A DNA stretch of 15,895 bases from an uncultured Planctomycetaceae bacterium (GTDB lineage: Bacteria > Planctomycetota > Planctomycetia > Planctomycetales > Planctomycetaceae). The translations under genes were made by a program, and so were the position numbers. Shown in pieces: positions 1-6,999 of this stretch. The first letter of the stretch is position 1; each line of letters starts with the position of its first letter. The notes beneath the pieces are model-generated. The model ran no database searches, had not been told where the DNA came from, and saw nothing but the letters and a program-made list of their open reading frames with translations. The DNA lies in the NCBI GenBank assembly GCA_903823545.1, contig CAIJTL010001446.1, forward strand, positions 1 through 15,895, given 5' to 3'.

Positions 1-2786
1 ATTTTTCTGTCCGGGAATGTCACCGTGACGGTCGCACCAATCGCATCGCGAGCTGATGTAACACCGCATAAAGTGAGACTCAGAGAATTTCCCACTGACG
101 GGGTCGAATTCACAAGCAAGGCCGCCGGTTCGTCGAGATGCGTGATGACCATGTCGGGGCGTCCGTCGCAGTCAGCATCGAGTGTCGCTAGCGCGCGGCC
201 AAGGCATGGTCGCGAGTAATACGAACCCAGATATTGACTTTGGAGTTCATGAAAGACTCCTCGATTAACATTGCGAAAAAATTGCGGACGCATCCGATAT
301 GGAATTCCTTGACCCGAGAAATCGTCGACATGTCCGTTAGCCACTGCGAGATCGAGCTGGCCGTCGAGATCCGCATCAAGGAATTGCGTCCCAAAACCAA
401 GCATCTTGTAACTGGGCTCAGACAATTTCGACTCACGCGTGGCATCGACGAACCAGCCACCGGGTTGCTGACGATACAGTGTGTTCGATTCGTCGTAGTA
501 ATTCGTCACAAGCAAGTCGAGTAGCCCATTATCATCTGCATCACCGCACGCAATCCCCATGCAAGCTTGCGCTCGTCCCTCGCCACTGAGTGCTAGTCCT
601 TGAGCGAGTGCTGCTTCTTGAAATCGCGGCGTAAGTCCATTGGACGGAGCATTCGTTTGAAAATAGAAGTTCGCAGTCGTGTCGTTCGCCACAAATAGGC
701 TCAACGATCCATCTCCGGTGAAGTCGGCAGCGACCACACCCAACCCTTTTCCGTCTGCAACGATGATGCCTGAGTCGGCCGAGGCATCGACAAAACGTCC
801 ATCTCCCAGATTGAGCAACAGTTGGTCGTCTGCCGCAGCGAATTGCTGCGGCAGACAACTGTGGGACGCTCCATCCGCTCCCTGACAGACTCGATCGAAA
901 AGGTCGCTCCCTTCGAGATAGTTCACCGCGTAGATGTCCGGGAACGAATCGCCATCGAGGTCCGCCATGACGCAACTCGTCGTCCAACTGTTACCGCGAA
1001 TCCCCGCCGAGACTGACACATCTGCGAACGTTCCGTCGCCGTTGTTGCGAAACAGTCGATTGAGGCCAATGTTGGCCACAAAAAGATCGGCGAATCCGTC
1101 ATTATCGTAGTCGCCAACGGTGACGCCTTGGCTGAACGACGTCTCGCGCAGTCCAGCGAGTTCTGTGACATCTTCAAACGCCAGCTCGCCTCGATTTCGG
1201 AAGAAGCGGTCGGATTCGATATTGATCGGCAACGCCGAATTCGGTGTTGCCGAATCGGGATTCTTAAGTGACGGGTCAGCAAAGTGTTTGCTACCTTGAG
1301 CCAAGTAAATGTCTGGCCAACCATCAACATCAAAGTCGATGACTGCCACTCCGCCGCCCGTGAATTCGAACATCCTCGGACCTCGTCCGTTCGATTCGGC
1401 TCCGTTGAAATACTGAAAGTGGAGGTTGGCCGAAGCGGTTCGGTCATCGAAACGAATCAGAGCGCTGGGGGAATCCTCAGTCGTTGTTGAAGTCGCAGTA
1501 ATGTCAGTTGCTCGCGGACTACTTGGTAACGGATAAGCAGCGCGGTCAAAGGATTGCATGGGATTGGCAGAAGGCAAAGTACGACACAGCCCGAGTTCTG
1601 GCAATTTCGTCTTTAACCGTGAGACTGCGGTGATGGCGTTTGTTGATGCCCGCTCCTTCAACAAAATCAATTTCCACCACGCATCCGCCTCCCAGAGCAG
1701 ACCGAGCTCTTCCGCGTGCGATGCGGCAAGGCTCATCGCCCCGATATCACTTCCAGAACGCGCGAGTTTGACGGCGGTCAAATAATTCTGAAGCTTTCGA
1801 GTACGCTCCAAAAATGGTTTTGCAGAATCATGGAGTCCTTCCTGCGTGAGTAACTGTCCGAGTTGGTAGTTCGCGTTTGGAAGATTTGGGTCCAGTGCAA
1901 CCGACTCGGCAAAACATCGGATCGCCACTCGCGTCTGACCTCTGCGCTCGGCAAGAAAACCACGCACGCTCCAAATTTGAGCACAGTTTCTCGACTCGTT
2001 GCCGACAAGTACTTCCCACTCGGGAAACTCGTCGAATCGTTCTTGATCGAGCAACAGCCTCCCTTGCCATACCAACGCCGCAACCTGATCAGGATGCTGT
2101 CGCAAAACTTTTGTCAAAATATCGTCGGCCTGCTTTGCTCTTTGCTGCTCTATCGCAACACGAGCAGACGCGATGAGCAATTTCGGATCATCAGGGGTTG
2201 CTGCGAGGAAATCCACGAGCTGCGTTTCATTTTCGACGGCGTCACTCCCCAATGAAAGCAACCACAGCCACAACGGATTTTGTCGACCTTGGGATAGCAG
2301 CAAGATCCGCATCCGCTCCGCCTCAGACGAGCGGGCGGTGAGCCCGAGAACGAAAGCCAAACGTTCCGCTGCGTCTGCATTGTTCGGAGCTTGGGTCAAC
2401 GCGCGGCGATATTTTTGCTCGGCCGCAGAGAGTTGCCGCTGCTCCAACATGAGCACATCGCCCGATTCAACTCGAGCCGCAATCGCCGACTCGCTGCCGT
2501 CATCAGGAATCAACTCAAACCCTGAGAGAGCTTCATTGAACTCTCGGAGTCGAACATGTAATCGTGCTGAGAGAAGACGAACTGTAATCAGTGTTGGGTC
2601 GCGTGCGAGCAAGTCATTAGTCAGCCGGATGGCCGTCCGCGGATCATCTCTGAAAGCCTTCAGCGCCGCCTTATAAATGGACTCGGTGTCATGGGCATTC
2701 CACCAGGATGCAGTGCTTGCGACCAACAACACAATCATGCCGATTACGCTAATACTTAGCCACCTCGTCCTTGTTGTGACAACCAT
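1..2786 (-). CDS. TPR and FG-GAP/VCBS repeat protein with ASPIC/UnbV end (CRTAC1-type), partial at left edge
   Basis: The frame is open from the ATG at 2786 to the window edge (928 complete codons), and the C-terminus lies outside. An AAGG Shine-Dalgarno sits 6 bases before the ATG. Residues about 9-28 form a hydrophobic signal or anchor. Residues about 34-400 are helical and TPR-like (for example the stretches around PNNADAAERLA and PNLPNANYQLGQLL). From about residue 450 there is an FG-GAP/VCBS beta-propeller-type region with seven calcium-loop motifs starting at D484 (DFDVDGWPD), D559 (DYDNDGFAD), D609, D688, D749, D804 and D870. An ASPIC/UnbV domain begins near residue 900, with RDAIGATVTV at 913. 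In this family such proteins are exported, calcium-binding and presumed to act in adhesion or protein contact; the exact role is unknown. It is the last gene of a same-strand set with the lipoprotein and the DUF1559 protein. The D688 loop is degenerate (DFTGDGSLS). Confidence 0.93.
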   Translation of the reverse strand, partial: MVVTTRTRWLSISVIGMIVLLVASTASWWNAHDTESIYKAALKAFRDDPRTAIRLTNDLLARDPTLITVRLLSARLHVRLREFNEALSGFELIPDDGSESAIAARVESGDVLMLEQRQLSAAEQKYRRALTQAPNNADAAERLAFVLGLTARSSEAERMRILLLSQGRQNPLWLWLLSLGSDAVENETQLVDFLAATPDDPKLLIASARVAIEQQRAKQADDILTKVLRQHPDQVAALVWQGRLLLDQERFDEFPEWEVLVGNESRNCAQIWSVRGFLAERRGQTRVAIRCFAESVALDPNLPNANYQLGQLLTQEGLHDSAKPFLERTRKLQNYLTAVKLARSGSDIGAMSLAASHAEELGLLWEADAWWKLILLKERASTNAITAVSRLKTKLPELGLCRTLPSANPMQSFDRAAYPLPSSPRATDITATSTTTEDSPSALIRFDDRTASANLHFQYFNGAESNGRGPRMFEFTGGGVAVIDFDVDGWPDIYLAQGSKHFADPSLKNPDSATPNSALPINIESDRFFRNRGELAFEDVTELAGLRETSFSQGVTVGDYDNDGFADLFVANIGLNRLFRNNGDGTFADVSVSAGIRGNSWTTSCVMADLDGDSFPDIYAVNYLEGSDLFDRVCQGADGASHSCLPQQFAAADDQLLLNLGDGRFVDASADSGIIVADGKGLGVVAADFTGDGSLSLFVANDTTANFYFQTNAPSNGLTPRFQEAALAQGLALSGEGRAQACMGIACGDADDNGLLDLLVTNYYDESNTLYRQQPGGWFVDATRESKLSEPSYKMLGFGTQFLDADLDGQLDLAVANGHVDDFSGQGIPYRMRPQFFRNVNRGVFHELQSQYLGSYYSRPCLGRALATLDADCDGRPDMVITHLDEPAALLVNSTPSVGNSLSLTLCGVTSARDAIGATVTVTFPDRK

Positions 2787-2940
2787 AACTTACCTTGTCG
2801 CAATGTCACACAGAGCCCTCCGTTGAGACAACAGACCATAGGCTCGATCGCATATCGCACATCAAGCCTAGGTCCTTTTCCCAATCTACCGTAGATAGCC
2901 GATCCGAAATGAAAACAGAAAGTTCACGAAGCAACTCCAC

Positions 2941-2950
2941 ACCACGTGGT
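2941..2950. repeat. 10-bp perfect palindrome ACCACGTGGT
   Basis: A perfect palindrome lies in the 176-bp gap between the lipoprotein stop (2963) and the start of the TPR/FG-GAP gene (2786). It could be an operator or a chance E-box-like palindrome. No T-run follows it on the minus strand, so it is not a clear terminator. Confidence 0.25.
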
Positions 2951-2962
2951 AGCACTTTCGAA

Positions 2963-3400
2963 TTAGGGCTTCAGATCAAAAGACAGCTCGTTGTTACCCT
3001 GCTTAATCGACGCGATCAATCCGCTAAGCGAATCACTTCGATACTTTGAGGGAATACTGGCTGAATCACGCTTTGGTGGTAGTTGACTTCCGATTGAGGG
3101 ATCAGGCAGCGGTGGCGGCATGATCGACACTTTGTAATCGCCCACTTCAATGGGCGATGGGAGCTTAAAGTGCCCAGATGAATCAATCGGGATTTTTGTA
3201 CCGATTCCTTGGGCCGCAGAGTAGAAACTGATTTCACCTTCCATAACCGGCTTGCCTTGGAAGGTCACTGTTCCTGAGACCTCTCCTAACGGAGAATTCG
3301 CTCCTTGACCACAGCCAGCGAATAATGTGATTGCCGAGATTAGCAGGGTTTTCACGAACACCGATGACTCCGTTCGCAGACAGTAAAGATCGCGATTCAT
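2963..3400 (-). CDS. Small lipoprotein, transthyretin/carboxypeptidase-regulatory-like (planctomycete type)
   Basis: The product has 145 residues. The ATG at 3400 follows a good Shine-Dalgarno (GGGAGAAG, about 9 bases upstream of the start), so this start is preferred over the in-frame GTG at 3355, which would give a more compact signal peptide. A hydrophobic segment at residues 16-29 ends in a lipobox-like LFAGC with Cys30, suggesting lipidation and an envelope location. The mature part begins GEVSGTVTFQGKPV and continues with a beta-rich pattern (GHFKLPSPIEVGDYKVSIMPP). This matches the small Ig/transthyretin-like fold of planctomycete lipoproteins that read GxVTxxGKPV. The role is unknown. 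It lies between the DUF1559 gene upstream and the TPR/FG-GAP gene downstream on the same strand, so co-expression is plausible. The -3 position of the lipobox is Phe, which is not ideal. Confidence 0.82.
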   Translation of the reverse strand: MNRDLYCLRTESSVFVKTLLISAITLFAGCGQGANSPLGEVSGTVTFQGKPVMEGEISFYSAAQGIGTKIPIDSSGHFKLPSPIEVGDYKVSIMPPPLPDPSIGSQLPPKRDSASIPSKYRSDSLSGLIASIKQGNNELSFDLKP

Positions 3401-3665
3401 TTAGAACTTCTCCCAAATCATCAAGATTAAAAACAGCGAGGTTGGGTTGGGTAACAACGCAAGGTGTGCCCCATTAAAAATCCATCGCTGAGAAATGATC
3501 GAGCACAACGACAATCAGCGCGATCGCCGTGCTTAGCTTCGGATATCACAGGTCAGTCATCATTCCGGATGACCTTTATCATGAAGGCGCTCATGTACCG
3601 TCTTCAAATTCTCGGTTCAGCAAGTCGTGGCACGTTTCAGATCACCTCGATCTGTCGGATAGGGC

Positions 3666-4613
3666 TTAGAATTCACCGACCACTTGCCTATCATCACGAA
3701 CGCAGATCCGCCTGAGATTCAAGAAGTCGATCTTTTCGTTGATAAACTTGACTGAACCATCGGTCAGCAATCCGTGAATCCCTCCGGGGTGATAGGAGTT
3801 AATGACGGTGTTGGCATCATAAGTATTATCCGATCCAGCGGCGGTCGTTTTGGCATTTATTGTGTATTGCACACATGTAGCGCCAGTACTCCACGAGTCA
3901 GCGCCATTTGGGTTTGTGTCGCTGATCGGACCACTGAAGCTTATCCCGGTAAACCCGCCGTAGTAACGGCTTCGGATGTCATTAGCCCCCACAGTTGCTG
4001 ATTGTTCTGCAACGATCAGCGTCGTCGAAGTTCCATCGACGCAGTCTCGAAGACGCTTTACCTCGTTGCCTACGAGCATTCCATTACTGGCGTAAACACC
4101 GCCATAATTTGAAGCTGAACCGACTGAGGTGCGTCCCGCTGGATCGGGCCAAGCTCCCATGATCCCCACGTAGTCAGGAGCCATTGTCGCTGCGGTGTTA
4201 TTCGCATCTGTCGGATTATCGTTGAGCAAGCTTGAAGGACAGTTATAGACGGGCAGCGTCAGCTTCGACAGAACTGAGTTTGGAGTCGCCAACGCGGTCC
4301 CAAGAAACGACTGTCCGAGATCTAACTGTTTGTAGAGAGGTGCTTGGTCAAGAAATGGGAAGATTGGAACTCGCCAATTAGGTCGCTGGACTCCGCTTTG
4401 CATTCCAATTGGAAAGCACTTGTTAGTCTCTTCGTAGTTGTGCAACGCCAACCCGATCTGCTTCAAGCTATTTCGGCACGTACTGCGCCTAGCGGCCTCT
4501 CTCGCTTGCTGCACTGCTGGAAGCAACAACGCAATCAGAATGGCGATGATTGCAATAACGACTAGCAGTTCGATAAGCGTAAACCCGACGCGACGACGAT
4601 TTGTCCCAAGCAT
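3666..4613 (-). CDS. DUF1559 protein with type IV pilin-like N-terminus and H-X9-DG motif
   Basis: The product has 315 residues. The ATG at 4613 has an AGGAG Shine-Dalgarno 6 bases upstream. The N-terminus is a class III prepilin signal: basic residues 6-8, Gly10, then FTLIE with Glu at mature position 5, followed by a 20-residue hydrophobic helix. PAVQQAREAARRS follows, a hallmark of the planctomycete DUF1559 family. Near the C-terminus, His275, nine residues, then Asp285-Gly286 form the H-X9-DG motif. Family knowledge: these proteins are highly multiplied in planctomycetes, are presumed to be processed by a prepilin peptidase and to assemble as pseudopilins at the cell surface; the function is not established. 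It leads the minus-strand set, followed by the lipoprotein (265-bp gap) and the TPR/FG-GAP protein. A small hairpin lies in its 5' leader. Confidence 0.96.
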   Translation of the reverse strand: MLGTNRRRVGFTLIELLVVIAIIAILIALLLPAVQQAREAARRSTCRNSLKQIGLALHNYEETNKCFPIGMQSGVQRPNWRVPIFPFLDQAPLYKQLDLGQSFLGTALATPNSVLSKLTLPVYNCPSSLLNDNPTDANNTAATMAPDYVGIMGAWPDPAGRTSVGSASNYGGVYASNGMLVGNEVKRLRDCVDGTSTTLIVAEQSATVGANDIRSRYYGGFTGISFSGPISDTNPNGADSWSTGATCVQYTINAKTTAAGSDNTYDANTVINSYHPGGIHGLLTDGSVKFINEKIDFLNLRRICVRDDRQVVGEF

Positions 4614-4631
4614 ATTCTGCTCCTAAGAATT

Positions 4632-4647
4632 TCCTGCAATAGCAGGA
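4632..4647 (-). promoter_or_regulatory. Hairpin in the 5' leader of the DUF1559 gene
   Basis: TCCTGC and GCAGGA form a 6-bp stem around a 4-base loop, ending 19 bases before the ATG at 4613 and just upstream of its Shine-Dalgarno. It could affect translation or mRNA stability of an abundant surface protein. This is inference only. Confidence 0.3.
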
Positions 4648-4690
4648 GAGAAACCAATACGTGTGAGGCATCCCATGTCAGGGACACAAA

Positions 4691-4723
4691 GGTGATCGTT
4701 TAGGAGCGCACAAGTTGATCACC
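4691..4723. promoter_or_regulatory. 7-bp inverted repeat GGTGATC/GATCACC, possible operator
   Basis: Two 7-bp arms separated by 19 bases lie about 80-110 bases upstream of the DUF1559 start. The spacing suits a dimeric regulator or a long-loop RNA hairpin. No regulator is encoded in the window to link it to. Confidence 0.25.
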
Positions 4724-4972
4724 ACGTTTCATCGATTCCAACAGTCCACAGACGCCATGAAATTGGCACCCGCATTGTCAGTGAAATCGTTTTGTAAAAC
4801 ATTCAATGAGCCAGAGTCATGGCTCAGCGACTCACACATAACAACGTCTTCGCAGTTCGCGTACCGGTCAAAAGATCAATTCCGAAACGAGTTCGTCTTC
4901 CAGCTTTGGAACGGCTCAACGTCGAGATGAATTTCTGACACTTGGGCTTGTCACAACTTTGCCACCTGACGG

Positions 4973-5018
4973 CGATTGAACGGCTTCCAACGATCGAACG
5001 GCGGTTACGATTCGACCG
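4973..5018. repeat. Imperfect short tandem repeat, period about 18 bp
   Basis: The 12-mers CGATTGAACGGC (4973) and CGATCGAACGGC (4991) differ at one base and lie 18 bp apart. A weaker third copy (CGATTCGACCG) starts at 5008. It is in non-coding sequence. It may be an array of binding sites or chance. Confidence 0.3.
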
Positions 5019-5341
5019 ATGGTCGTGGATTGAGGCGTCCTTCATGACCGCTCGCTCTGTCACTTGTAATCGAAAACTTGCACGGTAATTCCTCGGAACG
5101 ATGCTCAACTTTTCTGCAACAGGCACTGACGAAGGAGCAGAGACAAGATCCAAGCCTTCGTCACATTCCGAAAAGATACGTGGAGATCAACGCCCCCAAA
5201 ATTAAATCCCTATCGCGCAGAGCCTGAATATGACTGGAACGCAAGAAATCCAAGGTCTTCTGGTTGAATACCGGTCTCGTATTTGCTTACCGATGCGTCG
5301 CGCTGCGTCAGTTTGCTTAACGAGATGCAGGAGAGAAGACT

Positions 5342-5818
5342 ATGATTGCTATCAATGATACTTGGAAACGTTTGCCGCTGGTCAGATACGAAGAGAGGAC
5401 CAAGCGTCGGGAACATGCAAATGAAGTTCGTGCCGCTGCTCAAGTCTTAGGCAGCTCGGGGGAACAAGATCGACACGAAAATGGCGATAAAGTGGTTGCG
5501 GGATTGCGCACGCAAAATGGGCCGCAATTCTTTGTCCTTTGGCAAATCATTGGCTGTGTTTCAGCCTATGATGCGTTCCTAGCGATGAAGTATCGGAACG
5601 AGCTTTGGCAGATGGAGCAGAATCTGTTGGGGCGGTTGCTGTTGTTTATAAATGATGGTGACCCGTCGATATTCCTCGGTGTGAAATTCTTGGGAACAAC
5701 GATGGCGCTCGGGATTCTTGCAAGCCTCTATCACAGTCAACCAAAGAGAGGCATTGTGATCGCCAAAGGCGTTGCCGGATTCCAAATGTTGTTAGCAGCC
5801 TACCTTACTTGGGGTTGA
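5342..5818 (+). CDS. Small membrane protein of unknown function (possibly DUF5658-like)
   Basis: The product has 158 residues. The ATG at 5342 follows an AGGAGAG Shine-Dalgarno. Residues 1-60 are hydrophilic and charged (likely cytoplasmic). Then come three probable membrane segments at about 62-81, 108-130 and 137-157. Between the first two lie a conserved-looking Glu92-Gln-Asn and a GDPSIFLGVKFLGT stretch. From memory, this pattern (EQN, then a GR motif, then K-x-x-GT in a helix) resembles small planctomycete membrane proteins and perhaps DUF5658; I am not certain of the family. No function can be assigned. Neighbours are the divergent DUF1559 gene and, 239 bases downstream, the HAD phosphatase on the same strand. 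Confidence 0.75.
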   Translation: MIAINDTWKRLPLVRYEERTKRREHANEVRAAAQVLGSSGEQDRHENGDKVVAGLRTQNGPQFFVLWQIIGCVSAYDAFLAMKYRNELWQMEQNLLGRLLLFINDGDPSIFLGVKFLGTTMALGILASLYHSQPKRGIVIAKGVAGFQMLLAAYLTWG

Positions 5819-5850
5819 TGATTTCAATCTGACTCGTTGTCGCGTTCACT

Positions 5851-6006
5851 TCAGCGAATCCAATCATCTGCCGAAGTATGATCGTCAATTCTGAATTCGT
5901 TCGACGAAGGCATGCTCGTCTTCATGCGATCCTCACCAGTTGCGAAATGCTGAGTTGAGGCGTCAATCGCGACTTGGACAATCAAACGTTCTTTGAGACG
6001 AACCAT
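5851..6006 (-). CDS. Possible 51-residue hypothetical protein
   Basis: On the minus strand an ATG at 6006 opens a 51-codon frame ending in TGA. The product begins MVRLKERLIVQVAIDAS and has an acidic C-terminal half ending DDHTSADDWIR. It falls in the gap between the plus-strand membrane protein (ends 5818) and the phosphatase start at 6058, so it does not compete with either. The nearest purine-rich site (GGGAG) is too far upstream to be a clear Shine-Dalgarno. I do not recognise a family. It may be a chance frame. Confidence 0.22.
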   Translation of the reverse strand: MVRLKERLIVQVAIDASTQHFATGEDRMKTSMPSSNEFRIDDHTSADDWIR

Positions 6007-6057
6007 TTGCGCTCGCAAACATCTCCCACGCTTCTTCCAAAATGCAAAGGGACTCGA

Positions 6058-6903
6058 ATGTGCGCAGAGCGAATACCAAGGTTTGGTTTCTTGATCGACA
6101 TGGACGGTGTGATCTACCGTGGCAAGCAACTGATTCCGGGTGCTGACTCGTTTATCCACTTGTTGCTTGAGCGAGAGATTCCGTTTGTATTTCTGACAAA
6201 CAACAGCCAGAGAACCAGGCGCGACGTCGTTTGCAAACTCGAAAGAATGGGGATTCGAGTCACGGAAAGTCACATCTTTACGTGCGCCATGGCAACGGCA
6301 CGATTTCTCGCCGCGCAGAAGCCAAACGGGACTGCGTTTGTCATCGGTGAAGGTGGGCTTTCTCATGCGTTGCACCGAAACGGTTACGCAATCGTCGATG
6401 ACGATCCAGACTATGTTGTTGTCGGTGAGGGGCGAACTTTCAATATGGAAACCGTAGAAGCTGCGGTTCGAATGATCCTTCGAGGCGCCAAGCTCATCGC
6501 AACAAACATGGACCCCAATTGTCCAACAGCATCAGGAACTCGGCCTGGCTGTGGAGCGATCGTTGCGATGCTCGAAACAGCGACTGGACGGAAAGCTTTC
6601 AGCGTCGGAAAACCAAGCTCTGTGATGATGCGTGCGGCAAGAAAGGAAATAGGACTCTCAGCCACAGAAACCATCATGATAGGCGACACAATGGAGACCG
6701 ATATTCTGGGAGGCGTCTCGATGGGCTACACGACTGCACTCGTATTGAGCGGTGGCACAAAGCGCGAAGACCTCGCGCTCTTTGCGTATCGACCTGACTT
6801 CGTACTCGAATCCGTGGCAGACCTATGCCGAGAGGAGACGCTTCAAACAGTGGCGTCAGATCAATCGCGAAGAATGAAGTTGCCGATCTCGAACGTTGCA
6901 TAG
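6058..6903 (+). CDS. HAD superfamily subfamily IIA phosphatase (NagD / phosphoglycolate-phosphatase-like)
   Basis: The product has 281 residues from the ATG at 6058, which is preceded by an AAAGGG site. An in-frame TTG at 5974 would add 28 residues with no family counterpart, so I reject it. HAD motif I is DMDGVIYRG, with Asp14 as nucleophile and Asp16 as acid/base. Motif II is TNNS (47-50), motif III is Lys185 in GKPS, and motif IV is GDTMETD with Asp210 and Asp215 for magnesium. The C2a cap lies between motifs II and III (about residues 60-180), including the GCGAIV segment, and fits subfamily IIA and the usual length of 250-280. Such enzymes dephosphorylate sugar phosphates, phosphoglycolate, nucleotides or p-nitrophenyl phosphate in the cytoplasm. 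The substrate cannot be read from sequence. It is convergent with glgC, with 96 bases between the stops. Confidence 0.9.
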   Translation: MCAERIPRFGFLIDMDGVIYRGKQLIPGADSFIHLLLEREIPFVFLTNNSQRTRRDVVCKLERMGIRVTESHIFTCAMATARFLAAQKPNGTAFVIGEGGLSHALHRNGYAIVDDDPDYVVVGEGRTFNMETVEAAVRMILRGAKLIATNMDPNCPTASGTRPGCGAIVAMLETATGRKAFSVGKPSSVMMRAARKEIGLSATETIMIGDTMETDILGGVSMGYTTALVLSGGTKREDLALFAYRPDFVLESVADLCREETLQTVASDQSRRMKLPISNVA

Positions 6904-6999
6904 CATCGAGACACAATTCGCATGCGTACCCACAATCATCGAAACGAAACTCAGAATGACATTTCGGATCCTGCAGTCGATGATCTCTTCGGCTGAATT

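Larger units (their letters stand above)
4614..5341. other. Long gene-free region between the divergent DUF1559 and membrane-protein genes
   Basis: About 730 bases separate the minus-strand DUF1559 gene from the plus-strand gene at 5342, so promoters for both should lie here. Short open frames exist (plus 4715-4930, minus 4824-5153), but neither gives a recognisable protein, and I treat them as chance frames. Visible structure: a 6-bp stem hairpin at 4632-4647, a 7-bp inverted repeat GGTGATC/GATCACC at 4691-4697 and 4717-4723, an 18-bp-period imperfect repeat at 4973-5018, and a 5-bp hairpin at 5013-5025. I could not pick a convincing sigma-70 promoter. Confidence 0.5.

Noticed and set aside
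188..2380. Several short frames on both strands (for example minus 923-1447, 1778-2083 and 541-987)
   Set aside because: They are shadows of the single long minus-strand frame from 2786 to the left edge, whose translation gives continuous TPR and FG-GAP motifs without a stop.
3550..3572. GTCATC/GATGAC hairpin between the DUF1559 and lipoprotein genes as terminator
   Set aside because: Only a 6-bp stem with no T-run after it on the minus strand; not convincing.
4824..5153. Minus-strand 109-residue frame in the long gap
   Set aside because: Basic, low-complexity-like product with no motif, no clear ribosome site and no neighbour on which it would depend; most likely chance.
5974..6057. N-terminal extension of the HAD phosphatase from a TTG
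   Set aside because: It adds 28 residues before the normal family start; the ATG at 6058 has a ribosome-site-like AAAGGG and leaves the usual short lead to motif I.
6919..6926. CGCATGCG palindrome between the convergent phosphatase and glgC genes
   Set aside because: An 8-bp palindrome is expected by chance at this scale and no terminator features follow it.
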